From: JBHGXV01 sp041920505
GTDB lineage: Bacteria > Bacillota > Bacilli > Brevibacillales > Brevibacillaceae
DNA: 64,000 nt
Assembly (NCBI GenBank): GCA_041920505.1
Contig: JBHGXV010000025.1
Location: 45,697 to 109,696, forward strand
Reading direction: 5' to 3'
Numbering within the stretch: the first letter of the stretch is position 1; each line of letters begins with the position of its first letter. The notes under the pieces were generated by a model. It was given only the letters and a program-made list of their open reading frames with translations. It was not told the DNA's origin and made no database searches. A program made the translations under genes and the position numbers. Below are positions 7,791 to 15,874 of this stretch, piece by piece.

Positions 7791-9515
7791 ATGAACAACG
7801 GAAGGCAAACCATTGTCGTCATCGGCGGTGTCGCCGCGGGGGTCAGCGCGGCCGCCAAGGCTCGCCGGGAGGACGAGAAGGCAACGATTATCGTCTACGA
7901 GAGGGGTAAACACGTCTCTTTTGCCAACTGCGGCCTGCCCTATTACGTAGGCGGCGAGATTACCCGGCAGTCGGCTCTCTTGCTGCACACGCCAGAGACT
8001 TTAAAGTCCCGCTTCCATTTGGATGTGTTCGTCCGCCACGAGGTGCTGGGGATCGATCCCGACCACAAACGGGTGGTGGTCAAAAACCTGCGGACAGGGG
8101 AGGAATTCGTCCAACCCTATGACAAGCTGATCCTTGCGACGGGAACCAGCCCGGTGATCCCTCCGATCGACGGCGTTGACGCCGAAAACGTGCGATTGCT
8201 TCGCACCGTATCGGACGCCGAACAGATGAAACGGCTGATAACGGAGGGGAACGCAACCCGCGCTGTCGTGTTCGGCGGCGGGTTCATCGGGTTGGAGGCG
8301 GTGGAAAACCTGCGCCGCAGGGGTGTGGCGGTCACGTTGGTCGAGAAGGCCGACCAGGTGATGACGCCGTTTGACAGGGAGATGACGGTTCCGCTCGTCG
8401 AGATGCTTCAGGAGATGGGGGTACGCGTGCTCATGGGCAACGGGGTGAAACGCTTCATCCTGGAGGGGGGCCGCGCCCGTGCTGTCGAATTGGAGGACGG
8501 GCAACGGGTCGAAGCGGAGTTGTTCGTCTTAAGCATCGGGGTGCGCCCAGAAGTCTCGCTGGCCAAACAGGCGGGCATCGCCCTTGGCCCCACCGGAGCG
8601 ATCGCGGTCAACGAGCGGATGGAAACCAGTGTGCCGCACATTTACGCCGCCGGAGACGCGGTGGAGATTAGGCATGTGGTGAACGACAAATCCGCCTGGA
8701 TTCCGCTCGCCGGTCCGGCCAACAAACAGGGGCGGGTGGCCGGGGCCAATGCCGCCGGCAAGAAGATGGCGTTTCGCGGAGCATATGGCACTTCGATTGT
8801 GCGTCTCGGCCGGGTGGTTGCCGCCAAAACCGGCTTCGGCGAAAAAGAGTGCCAACGTGACGGGGTTGACTATCTCGTCACGTACAATGTGCACGGCAAC
8901 CACGCCGGTTATTATCCAGGGGCGGAAGCGATGACGATCAAACTTTTGGCCGAGCGGGAGAGCGGACGGATTCTCGGCGCCCAAATCGTGGGCGGGGAAG
9001 GGGTGGACAAACGGATCGACGTGGTGGCGACGGCAATCTACGGCAACATGACCGTCGAGGATCTGGAGAATCTGGATCTGGCGTACGCGCCGCCGTTCGG
9101 AGCGGCCAAAGACCCGGTCATCATGGCCGGGATGACGCTCGCCAATATCTGGCGGGGGGAAACGAAGGCGTACACGCCCGCGCAACTGTACGAGCGGATG
9201 GGCAAAGCGGACGTGCAGATCGTCGATGTGCGCAATCCGCAGGAATGGGCGGAGGGCACGATTCCAGGAGCGGTGACGATTCCGCTGCCTTACCTTCGCG
9301 AGCGCATTGCTGAACTCGACCCGTCCCGGGAAACGGTGCTGTACTGCCGCAGCGGACAACGCAGCTATTTCGCCTCCCGCATCCTCAAGCAGCACGGATT
9401 TGCGGAGGTGATCAACCTGAGCGGCGGGTTTTTGGGCTGGAGCATGTACGTCAAAAGCCTGGAAGAATGGCAGAGAAACGACAAGTTGACACCGGGGAAA
9501 ACCGGGACACAATGA
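7791..9515 (+). CDS. cdr: CoA-disulfide reductase fused to a rhodanese domain
   Basis: An FAD- and NAD(P)H-dependent oxidoreductase. Residues 1-450 form the disulfide-reductase unit: FAD site VVIGGVAAGVSAAAKARR (about 9-26), the single active cysteine C47 in SFANCGLPYYVGG, a second nucleotide site VVFGGGFIGLEAVE and the FAD tail YAAGDAVE. A C-terminal rhodanese domain (about 470-565) has the active cysteine C519 in LYCRSGQRS. Such fusions reduce CoA disulfide, CoA-persulfide or polysulfide. Start ATG 7791 has GGAAGGGAG upstream. It is the first gene behind a palindromic operator and precedes a second rhodanese, which supports a role in reactive sulfur handling. Confidence 0.9.
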   Translation: MNNGRQTIVVIGGVAAGVSAAAKARREDEKATIIVYERGKHVSFANCGLPYYVGGEITRQSALLLHTPETLKSRFHLDVFVRHEVLGIDPDHKRVVVKNLRTGEEFVQPYDKLILATGTSPVIPPIDGVDAENVRLLRTVSDAEQMKRLITEGNATRAVVFGGGFIGLEAVENLRRRGVAVTLVEKADQVMTPFDREMTVPLVEMLQEMGVRVLMGNGVKRFILEGGRARAVELEDGQRVEAELFVLSIGVRPEVSLAKQAGIALGPTGAIAVNERMETSVPHIYAAGDAVEIRHVVNDKSAWIPLAGPANKQGRVAGANAAGKKMAFRGAYGTSIVRLGRVVAAKTGFGEKECQRDGVDYLVTYNVHGNHAGYYPGAEAMTIKLLAERESGRILGAQIVGGEGVDKRIDVVATAIYGNMTVEDLENLDLAYAPPFGAAKDPVIMAGMTLANIWRGETKAYTPAQLYERMGKADVQIVDVRNPQEWAEGTIPGAVTIPLPYLRERIAELDPSRETVLYCRSGQRSYFASRILKQHGFAEVINLSGGFLGWSMYVKSLEEWQRNDKLTPGKTGTQ

Positions 9516-9565
9516 TACCGTTTACGTTATAGGCCCAACATGGTATATATGAAGGAGGTGCGGCG

Positions 9566-9934
9566 ATGGATTGGTTGTCCTATGGTCTGATCGCTTTCGC
9601 CGTGTTGCTGATCGCCCAGCGTTTTTTGCCGGTGAAGGGCCTGATCGACCTTTCCGCGCAGGAAGTGGCGGAGAAACTGAAGACCCCGCAAGCGTATCAA
9701 TTCATCGATGTGCGAGAGGTTCACGAATATCGGCGGGGGCATATCAAAGGATTCAGAAATATTCCGCTCAGCCAGTTGCCTGCGCGGCTGGGCGAACTGA
9801 ATCATGATCGGCCCGTCATCCTGATCTGCCAAAGCGGCATGCGGAGCCGACAGGCTGCCAAACTGTTGCGCCAAAACGGGTTTCAGCACATCAGCCACTT
9901 GAAATACGGGATGGCGGGGTGGAAGAAGACGTAA
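9566..9934 (+). CDS. yqhL: Membrane-anchored rhodanese (YqhL-like)
   Basis: A 122-residue protein with one N-terminal membrane helix (LIAFAVLLIAQRF, about 8-20) and a single rhodanese domain. IDVREVHEYRRGHIKGFRNIP is the typical first half and C89 in ICQSGMRSRQAA is the active loop. It would hold persulfide sulfur at the membrane face. The start ATG 9566 follows GAAGGAGG. It lies 50 bases after the CoA-disulfide reductase and may share its transcript. In Bacillus subtilis the rhodanese YqhL sits at the same place, between gcvPB and lipM/mntR. Confidence 0.85.
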   Translation: MDWLSYGLIAFAVLLIAQRFLPVKGLIDLSAQEVAEKLKTPQAYQFIDVREVHEYRRGHIKGFRNIPLSQLPARLGELNHDRPVILICQSGMRSRQAAKLLRQNGFQHISHLKYGMAGWKKT

Positions 9935-10163
9935 TCCAACCGAAAACGGAGGATAGCGGAACAGCCAAGGAGAAAGAAAAGATTCTCGATGGTAAAACGG
10001 GTGTGGTCATCGGTGGGCATTACCAGAGAGAGCGGCCCGTCGGAGCTGGGCGGAGCGGACGGGACATCAGTTTGTCGGGACAAAGTCCAGGGAAAACAGT
10101 TCTCATCAGGAATCGGGTCCTGCATACGCTAGTAGAGAATTCAGCGGAAAAGAGGTTGATCGC
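9935..10163. other. Intergenic region, no recognised element
   Basis: About 230 bases between yqhL and the RDD gene. A segment near 10022-10062 (AGAGAGC, then arms CCCGTC/GACGGG) can fold, but no known riboswitch core or T run is present, and the open frame here lacks recognisable homology. Confidence 0.35.
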
Positions 10164-10586
10164 ATGGAGACGAACAGTCAGACCGTTGTCAAGCCGGCAG
10201 GGTTCTGGGTTCGATTGGCCGCCAGTATCATGGACGGACTTATTATCGGCGTGCCGCTCAGCCTGATCGGCTACGCGGTGACGGGCGATCTGGACGACAA
10301 CCCGTTGTCCAACCTGCTGTCGTTTTTGTATTCGCTGTTGTTGCCGGTCTTTTGGTACGGCTATACGTTGGGCAAACGGCTGGTGGGGATTCGCATCGTC
10401 AAACGGAACGGAGAACAGGTCGGGATTGGGACGATGCTGTTGCGCCTGGTGGTGGCGGGGCTGGTGTATGTGTTTACGTTCGGGATCGGCCTGATCATTA
10501 GCGCGTTTATGGTCGGATTGCGGGAAGACAAGCGGGCGATTCACGACTTTATCGCGGGAACCTACGTTACCTACGCCAAACCGTGA
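10164..10586 (+). CDS. RDD-family membrane protein
   Basis: A 140-residue protein with three predicted membrane helices. The N-terminal AGFWVRLAASIMDGLIIGVP carries the R and D residues that name the RDD family. The family motif GKRLVGIRIVKRNGEQVG follows, then GLREDKRAIHDFIAGTYV at the end. RDD proteins are small polytopic membrane proteins of mostly unknown role; some are proposed to be transport-related. Start ATG 10164 has AGAGGTTG upstream. It stands alone on the plus strand. Confidence 0.85.
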   Translation: METNSQTVVKPAGFWVRLAASIMDGLIIGVPLSLIGYAVTGDLDDNPLSNLLSFLYSLLLPVFWYGYTLGKRLVGIRIVKRNGEQVGIGTMLLRLVVAGLVYVFTFGIGLIISAFMVGLREDKRAIHDFIAGTYVTYAKP

Positions 10587-10625
10587 GCCCCGTGCGCCAG
10601 TCACACGAGTCAGTCATACGAGTTG

Positions 10626-10656
10626 GCCGCCGGAGATGTCCGGCGGCGATTGTGTT
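10626..10656 (+). terminator. Hairpin after the RDD gene
   Basis: A perfect 9-bp stem GCCGCCGGA/TCCGGCGGC closes a GATG tetraloop and is followed by GATTGTGTTT. It is a stable structure with a weak T tract, placed between two convergent genes. Confidence 0.5.
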
Positions 10657-10670
10657 TACCCGCTGCCGCT

Positions 10671-11687
10671 TCAATTCCGCTTCCATGCCAGGACGGCCAA
10701 CAAGGCCATCCCCAACAGCGTGAGTCCGACGCGCGCTGCCGACGCGAATGCGTCAGAGACGAGGGCCAATGCCGTCGACAGCCAGATCGCCAGGACGCAG
10801 ACCAACCGAACCGGAAACGGGCGCAGTTCAAATCGGTCAATCAGCGGCGCGGCCAGTCCGTGCACCCACAGGGCGATCACCGTCACGGCCTGTACGGCCG
10901 CCCAAAGGGTGTAGACGACGAGACTGCCGGGAAACAAGGAGGTCATCACCTGCAAGACCGGATGGGAAGAGGCGTTGACGTCATGCCAGTAGGCAAGCAG
11001 GGATAAGTTCAGCAACAGGGAGATGAGTCCAAAGGCCGCTCCTCCCAGGATTACCCCCCGGTGAGCCGCACGCGCGTCACCGGCCGAAGCGGCGAACGGA
11101 AGCAAGGCCGTCACGGCCAGCGGCAGGTGGAGCGCGACGAATCCTGTCGAGGAGAAGAGCCATTGCCCGTGTAACTGGTAGCGCAGGCTTGGAATCGGAA
11201 TATGACGCTGCTGTGCCACCACCAACAACAGCGCGCAGGCGAGGCCGAACGCCAGCCAACCGGCAGCCGCCCGTGTCAGTTGGCGCGGCCCGTAGGCCGT
11301 CAACACGAGGACGGCGACGAGTGGCACCAACGTGCCGAGGGAGACGGGAAGGCCGGCGACCGCCGCAAACAATGCCGCCTGTTCGGCTGTAAGTCCACCG
11401 GCAAACACGATCACCAGTACATGGAAGAGAAAGCTGACCGCCGGGCCAGTTGCCTTTCCGAACAAGTGGCCGAACAGGGAAGACAACGAGTCGATTTCAC
11501 GGTCGCGGCAGATCGCGACCATCCGCCCTGAAAACCAGATCAGAACGGATACGGCGGCGCACAGTCCGATCATGCCCCAGATGCCGTAGAAGGAAAACGC
11601 GTGCAACCATTCATAGCCGGTGACGTAGTTGGCCCCAAGCAGGGAGACGGCGAAAACCACCGCGATTCGCCAGGTCCCGTGATTCAT
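10671..11687 (-). CDS. YkvI-like polytopic membrane protein
   Basis: A 338-residue integral membrane protein with about ten hydrophobic helices (for example AVVFAVSLLGANYVTGYEWL at the N-terminus and LVCVLAIWLSTALALVSDAF near the end). The N-terminal pattern with GANYVTGYE resembles the YkvI family, distant relatives of the APC/LeuT-fold transporters. No substrate can be assigned. The start ATG 11687 has AGGATGATG upstream on the minus strand. It is divergent from mntR, so a link to metal uptake is possible but not shown. Confidence 0.6.
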   Translation of the reverse strand: MNHGTWRIAVVFAVSLLGANYVTGYEWLHAFSFYGIWGMIGLCAAVSVLIWFSGRMVAICRDREIDSLSSLFGHLFGKATGPAVSFLFHVLVIVFAGGLTAEQAALFAAVAGLPVSLGTLVPLVAVLVLTAYGPRQLTRAAAGWLAFGLACALLLVVAQQRHIPIPSLRYQLHGQWLFSSTGFVALHLPLAVTALLPFAASAGDARAAHRGVILGGAAFGLISLLLNLSLLAYWHDVNASSHPVLQVMTSLFPGSLVVYTLWAAVQAVTVIALWVHGLAAPLIDRFELRPFPVRLVCVLAIWLSTALALVSDAFASAARVGLTLLGMALLAVLAWKRN

Positions 11688-11796
11688 TCGGCATCATCCT
11701 TTACCCAACTTGGTACAAGTGTATGAAGATGGTTGACCGATTCAGAACAGCCATTGTGTCCGGGGCCTATCTTGTGAAAAAGTGTGCATGTTTTCC

Positions 11797-11826
11797 TTGC
11801 AACTGCTCCCTTTTCCACGTTATTAT
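11797..11826 (+). promoter_or_regulatory. Possible mntR promoter
   Basis: TTGCAA (11797-11802) and TATTAT (11821-11826) are separated by 18 bases, 41 bases before the mntR start. A moderate match only. Confidence 0.35.
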
Positions 11827-11866
11827 GATTTTACATGCTTGGGAGTATCACTGGTTGAAACGAGGG

Positions 11867-12307
11867 ATGAGCGTGCCGACACCTAGTATGGAGGACTATC
11901 TGGAAAGAATTTACACTCTGATCGAAGAAAAAGGATATGCCCGGGTCTCCGACATTGCTGAGGCTTTGGAAGTACACCCCTCGTCTGTTACGAAGATGGT
12001 GCAAAAGCTGGACAAGGACAAGTATCTTGTCTACGAGAAATACCGAGGCCTCGTGCTGACGCCGAAGGGCAAAAAAATCGGCAAGCGCCTGGTCGACCGG
12101 CATGCTCTGCTGGAAGAATTCCTCCGGCTGATCGGCGTGGATGAAGAACACATCTACAAGGACGTGGAGGGCATCGAGCATCATCTGAGCGCCGAGTCGA
12201 TCGCGTGCATCGAATATCTGATGCAGTATTTCCGGCACGATCAGTCCCGCGTGGAAGAATTGCAGCGAATCAGACGCGAAGACGAGCAAAGGGAAGAACA
12301 ATCGTAA
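11867..12307 (+). CDS. mntR: Manganese-responsive transcriptional regulator
   Basis: A DtxR-family repressor of manganese uptake genes. The 146 residues closely match Bacillus MntR: N-terminal winged helix (PSMEDYLERIYTLIEEKGYARVSDIAEALEVHPSSVTKM) and a dimerisation/metal domain (VDEEHIYKDVEGIEHHLS). The binuclear Mn ligands of Bacillus MntR map to D10, E13, H79, E101, E104 and H105 here. The start is the ATG at 11867 behind CGAGGG, because sequence upstream shows no homology. Its position between lipM and the yqhO-like gene is conserved with B. subtilis. It acts in the cytosol as a Mn-bound dimer. Confidence 0.94.
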   Translation: MSVPTPSMEDYLERIYTLIEEKGYARVSDIAEALEVHPSSVTKMVQKLDKDKYLVYEKYRGLVLTPKGKKIGKRLVDRHALLEEFLRLIGVDEEHIYKDVEGIEHHLSAESIACIEYLMQYFRHDQSRVEELQRIRREDEQREEQS

Positions 12308-12332
12308 CCGTCCATACACCACCATTGACTAT

Positions 12333-12377
12333 CCTGGGTCGGTCTGGCGAAAGCCGGACGCCAGGGTCGTTTTTTTA
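12333..12377 (+). terminator. Terminator after mntR
   Basis: GTCTGGC and GCCGGAC pair (one wobble) around a GAAA tetraloop, with a weaker outer stem, followed by a seven-T run. Confidence 0.7.
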
Positions 12378-12476
12378 TGGGCACGCCGGATGATGCCACT
12401 TCGCGTGCATAAATGCAATGTCCCTCCCTTATACATTACCTAGAAAGACCGGATAGCAGCCGGGAGGAGGGACAGG

Positions 12477-13442
12477 ATGAAAGCAGATGCGGTGTTTGAG
12501 GGAGGCGGGGTCAAAGGGGTGGCGCTGATCGGCGCCCTGGAGGAGATGGAGCGGCACGGCTACGAGTGGGACCAGGTGGCCGGCACCTCGGCGGGAGCGA
12601 TCGTGGCCGCGCTGGTCAGCGCCGGTTATCGCGGCAGAGAACTGTATCCGATCTTTCGGCAACTGGACTATCTGTCGTTTTTGCGTCACAGGGGCCTGGG
12701 GCGGCTGCCCGTGGTCGGTCCGCTGTACGCTCTGTTGCGCAACAAGGGGTTGTACCCGTCCGATTCGATCGAACGATTCCTTGACGACCTGCTCGCCAAA
12801 AAAGGCATCCGCGCCTTCGGAGATCTGCCGCCTGGCAGACTGCGGGTCATCGCTTCCGACATCACCGGCGGCCGCATGCTGGTATTGCCGGACGATCTCG
12901 CGGACTTCGGGGTCGACCCGCAGCGCTTCCCCGTCGCCCGGGCGGTGCGGATGAGTTGTGGCATCCCGTATATTTTTCAGCCCTTTGTGCTGGTCAAACA
13001 GGGAGTCTCCCACTACATCGTCGACGGAGGGCTGTTAAGCAACTTCCCCGTCTGGCTGTTCGATGTGGAGGGGATCCCCCGCTGGCCGACGTTCGGCTTC
13101 CGGTTGAGCGGGGAGGCGGGAGAGTCCCGGCCGGAGAAGACAGACGGACTTTTCGACTTCACCAAAGCGCTGTTGGTCACCATGGTGGACGCGCATGACC
13201 GACTCTATGTGAAAAAAGCCCACGCCGTCCGCACGGTGTTCATTCCCACGCTGGGCGTGCGCACCACCCAGTTCAACCTGCCGGAATCGTTGCGGCAAGC
13301 GTTGTACGAATCGGGACGGGAAGCGGCGCGTGAATTTTTGCGCAGTTGGGACTTTGAGCGGTATATCCGCCAGTTTCGGCAACCGTGCGGACCACCCCCC
13401 GCCGGCACGAACACACAAAAACGGGCTATCGCGAGACGATAG
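12477..13442 (+). CDS. yqhO: Patatin-like phospholipase (YqhO-like)
   Basis: A 321-residue patatin-family lipid acyl hydrolase. The oxyanion loop EGGGVKGVALIG (about 8-19), the nucleophile elbow GTSAGAIV (serine near 43) and the partner aspartate in DGGLLSNFPV (about 182-191) are all present, so the Ser-Asp dyad is intact. No signal peptide is seen, so it probably acts on the inner membrane surface. Start ATG 12477 has GGGAGGAGGG upstream. The gene order mntR-yqhO-yqhP-yqhQ matches B. subtilis. Substrate unknown. Confidence 0.88.
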   Translation: MKADAVFEGGGVKGVALIGALEEMERHGYEWDQVAGTSAGAIVAALVSAGYRGRELYPIFRQLDYLSFLRHRGLGRLPVVGPLYALLRNKGLYPSDSIERFLDDLLAKKGIRAFGDLPPGRLRVIASDITGGRMLVLPDDLADFGVDPQRFPVARAVRMSCGIPYIFQPFVLVKQGVSHYIVDGGLLSNFPVWLFDVEGIPRWPTFGFRLSGEAGESRPEKTDGLFDFTKALLVTMVDAHDRLYVKKAHAVRTVFIPTLGVRTTQFNLPESLRQALYESGREAAREFLRSWDFERYIRQFRQPCGPPPAGTNTQKRAIARR

Positions 13443-13456
13443 CCGGTTTTTGTCAA
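13415..13456. terminator. Bidirectional terminator between yqhO and yqhP
   Basis: ACAAAAACGGGCTATCG and its near-complement CGATAGCCGGTTTTTGT flank a CGAGA loop. A and T tracts on either side serve both convergent genes. It overlaps the 3' end of the patatin gene. Confidence 0.85.
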
Positions 13457-13785
13457 TGATAGATTTTCGGTTCTTTCTCTTTTGGTTTTTCTTTGCCTTT
13501 GCTGCCTTCAATCACCTGAAACGGAATGCGCTTGCGCGGTGTGCCGCCCGGTTTCTTTCCTGCCGTCCGCGTCGGTTTGGCGCTCCGTTTCGCGCCGGGA
13601 GCGGGCGTGCCGATTTGCGGTAAAAAGTGGCCGGTCTTGAGGTAGTGGTTGATGACGTAGAACAGGGCGACGGACAAGCCGAGGACCAGGAGCACGCTGA
13701 CCGGGTCGGCGAGCAATCGGACGACAAACCCGATTGCGCCAAACACCAACAGCAACATGACAATCGGATGAAAGTGGGTCGACAT
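13453..13785 (-). CDS. yqhP: YqhP-like small membrane protein
   Basis: A 110-residue protein with two hydrophobic helices (HPIVMLLLVFGAIGFVVRLL and VSVLLVLGLSVALFYVINHYL) and a basic, lysine/proline-rich cytosolic tail ending KEKEPKIYH. It matches YqhP by position and layout; the family has no known function. The start is ATG 13785 with GAGGTGAGG upstream on the minus strand, preferred over an earlier in-frame ATG that lacks an SD. It is co-directional with the DUF1385 gene and 36 bases after it. Confidence 0.7.
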   Translation of the reverse strand: MSTHFHPIVMLLLVFGAIGFVVRLLADPVSVLLVLGLSVALFYVINHYLKTGHFLPQIGTPAPGAKRSAKPTRTAGKKPGGTPRKRIPFQVIEGSKGKEKPKEKEPKIYH

Positions 13786-13821
13786 GGGCCTCACCTCAAC
13801 GAAATGGGAATCCTGCACGAA

Positions 13822-14757
13822 TCAGCCAGTCGAAGCAAAGCGGGTTTCACAGAGCAGGTGATCGCGTTCACGCATCTTTTGAAAAGCGGCGATCGCCACC
13901 TCCACTTGACTGTCGTCCGGTTCGCGGGTCGTGATTTTTTGCAGCCACAGCCCCGGATAGCCAAGGTAGCGCAGGACAGGCGTGTCGCGGAAACGGTTGG
14001 TCCACTGCAGGACTTCGTAGGACAAACCGATCACCAGCGGCAAGAGCAGGATACGCTGGATCACCCGCTCCCACAGCGTGTGGTAGTCAAACAGCGAGTA
14101 GACGACGACGCCGACGAGCACGGTAAAGATGATGAAACTGCTGCCGCAGCGATAGTGCAGGGTGGAGAATTGCTGGACGTTCTTCACTGTTAATTCTACC
14201 CCTGCTTCGTAGGCGTTAATCACCTTGTGTTCCGCCCCGTGGTACTGGAAGAGCCGTTTGATCAGCGGAGCCTTGGCGATCAGGCCGATGTAGCCGAGCA
14301 ACAGCACGATCTTGATCGCCCCTTCGACGAGATTTTGCGGAATCCCGTCGGGCACCCAGCGGCCGAACAAAAACTTGGCGAGAAAGACGGGGATCAGCGT
14401 GAACAAAAATTTTCCGAAAAGAAACGAGAGGACGCCGACGGCTGCGACGCCGAGAATCAAGGTGAGTTTGGACGGCCCGGCCGTTGCTTCGTCATCAGAC
14501 TCCTGACCGTAGCGTTCCGAAGCGAAGTTGAGATGTTTGGCCCCGTTGGCGCTGGCCTCGATCAGGCCGACAATGCCTCGCACGAACGGGATTTTTTTGA
14601 AAGCGGTTGTCCACTTGGATTCGCGGCGAAGTTCTTCGTAGTATTCGATCTCCTGGTTTTTGCGGCGGATCGCCGTGACGGTCACTTTTCGCCCGCCGAA
14701 CATGACGCCTTCGATGACGGCCTGGCCGCCGTAGGCGGTTGGTTGTTGTTGCGCCAA
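13822..14757 (-). CDS. yqhQ: DUF1385 membrane protein (YqhQ-like)
   Basis: A 311-residue DUF1385 protein. The N-terminus YGGQAVIEGVMFGGRKVTVTAIRR is the family signature. Four to five membrane helices follow (LILGVAAVGVLSFLFGKFLF, IVLLLGYIGLIAKAPLI, SFIIFTVLVGVVVYSLFDY), with the conserved motif YHGAEHKVINAYEAG before the third. The function is unknown; the histidine/glutamate pair in GAEH suggests a metal or catalytic site (inference). The start is TTG 14757 with GGAAGGTGATT upstream, since no ATG or GTG fits. Conserved neighbour of yqhP and yqhR. Confidence 0.85.
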   Translation of the reverse strand: MAQQQPTAYGGQAVIEGVMFGGRKVTVTAIRRKNQEIEYYEELRRESKWTTAFKKIPFVRGIVGLIEASANGAKHLNFASERYGQESDDEATAGPSKLTLILGVAAVGVLSFLFGKFLFTLIPVFLAKFLFGRWVPDGIPQNLVEGAIKIVLLLGYIGLIAKAPLIKRLFQYHGAEHKVINAYEAGVELTVKNVQQFSTLHYRCGSSFIIFTVLVGVVVYSLFDYHTLWERVIQRILLLPLVIGLSYEVLQWTNRFRDTPVLRYLGYPGLWLQKITTREPDDSQVEVAIAAFQKMRERDHLLCETRFASTG

Positions 14758-14869
14758 ACGTAATCACCTTCCCTTTCCATTATTGTACCGCAAACAGCCG
14801 CCCCCTGCTACATGCAGATCATAGTGAAGTTGGCATGGCTGGCACATACTACATACGAGGTGAGGCATC

Positions 14870-15331
14870 ATGAAGGCAACCAATCGGCGTCAGTCGTCTG
14901 CGGGCCATATGGTCAGCCAACCGATCAACGGGTCTAAGATTCTGGAAATCAGTTTGTGGGGCAGCGTGATTTGGGGGATAGCCCGGGCGCTGGTGCACTT
15001 TTTGAACTTTACGCCATACGGGGTGCGCGTCTTTTCCCGTCCGTTCCTCGGCATGGGCAACGAACACTCGGCAACCGGCGTGGCGGTCGGGTTTGTGGTG
15101 CTGTTTGGTTTCGTGCTGGCGGCGACGGTTCTGTATGCGTTTGTGTTCTCCCGGTTCAAGGTGTGGTGGCTGGGCATCGCCTACGGCCTGGCCATTCTCT
15201 TCTTGTACGGTATGTTTTTTCACATGCGCCGCTGGTCGTACAACACGCTCAGCACCGAAGTGTTGTGGTTTTCGTCGCTCGGTCTGTTTGTCGGGATGAG
15301 TCTGACGGCGGAGCGGTTCGACGAGGAATAA
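14870..15331 (+). CDS. yqhR: YqhR-like membrane protein
   Basis: A 153-residue protein with four predicted membrane helices. SLWGSVIWGIARALVHFLNFTPYGVRVFSRPF is the conserved core of the YqhR family. No catalytic motif is visible and the role is unknown. Start ATG 14870 follows CGAGGTGAGG. It is divergent from yqhQ and 66 bases before aroQ, as in B. subtilis. Confidence 0.8.
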   Translation: MKATNRRQSSAGHMVSQPINGSKILEISLWGSVIWGIARALVHFLNFTPYGVRVFSRPFLGMGNEHSATGVAVGFVVLFGFVLAATVLYAFVFSRFKVWWLGIAYGLAILFLYGMFFHMRRWSYNTLSTEVLWFSSLGLFVGMSLTAERFDEE

Positions 15332-15397
15332 CGCCTGTTCAAGCGTTTCCTCGATGTGGTAAAATGGCTTGGACATTCTCTGTTGGGGAGGCGGGCC

Positions 15398-15856
15398 ATG
15401 GTTTCTTTGCTGGTGTTGAACGGACCCAATCTGAATTTGTTGGGGAAACGGGAACCAAAGATTTACGGTTCCGAGACGCTTGACGATATCGTCGCCAGAC
15501 TGCGGCAAGTTGCGGCGGAAGTGAACGCCGAGATCGCCCATCTGCAGTCCAACCACGAGGGCGTGTTGATCGACGCGATCCACGCGGCCAAAGGGGTACA
15601 CCACGGGATGATCATCAACCCCGGAGCGTTTACCCACTACAGTTACGCGCTGAGGGACGCCATCGCCGCCGTGCAGCTTCCGACAATCGAGGTGCACTTG
15701 TCCAACGTGCACGCCCGCGAGGAGTTTCGCCACCGCTCCGTGATCGCCCCGGTGACGATCGGGCAGATCGTCGGATTGGGCAGCGACGGATACGAGTGGG
15801 CGGTTCGCACGCTTGCGAGGCGCATCCCGGACACCCAATCGATTCGTAAGGCATGA
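15398..15856 (+). CDS. aroQ: Type II 3-dehydroquinate dehydratase
   Basis: Converts 3-dehydroquinate to 3-dehydroshikimate in the shikimate pathway. The 152 residues match the type II enzyme. NGPNLNLLGKREPKIYG (8-24) holds the flexible active-site loop with the arginine and Tyr23. QSNHEG, NPGAFTHYS and EVHLSNVHAREEFRHRS hold the remaining active-site residues. The start is ATG 15398 with TTGGGGAGG upstream; an earlier in-frame ATG has no SD. A possible extended -10 (TGGTAAAAT) lies 33 bases upstream. Likely co-transcribed with the peptidase gene that follows. Confidence 0.94.
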   Translation: MVSLLVLNGPNLNLLGKREPKIYGSETLDDIVARLRQVAAEVNAEIAHLQSNHEGVLIDAIHAAKGVHHGMIINPGAFTHYSYALRDAIAAVQLPTIEVHLSNVHAREEFRHRSVIAPVTIGQIVGLGSDGYEWAVRTLARRIPDTQSIRKA

Positions 15857-15874
15857 GTAAAGGGGGAGAGGTCT

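Noticed and set aside
10022..10062. T-box-like motif (AGAGAGC followed by a CCCGTC/GACGGG stem) before the RDD gene
   Set aside because: There is no T-box core (GGTGG-ACC-CG), no terminator/antiterminator pair and the downstream gene is not an amino acid or tRNA synthetase gene.
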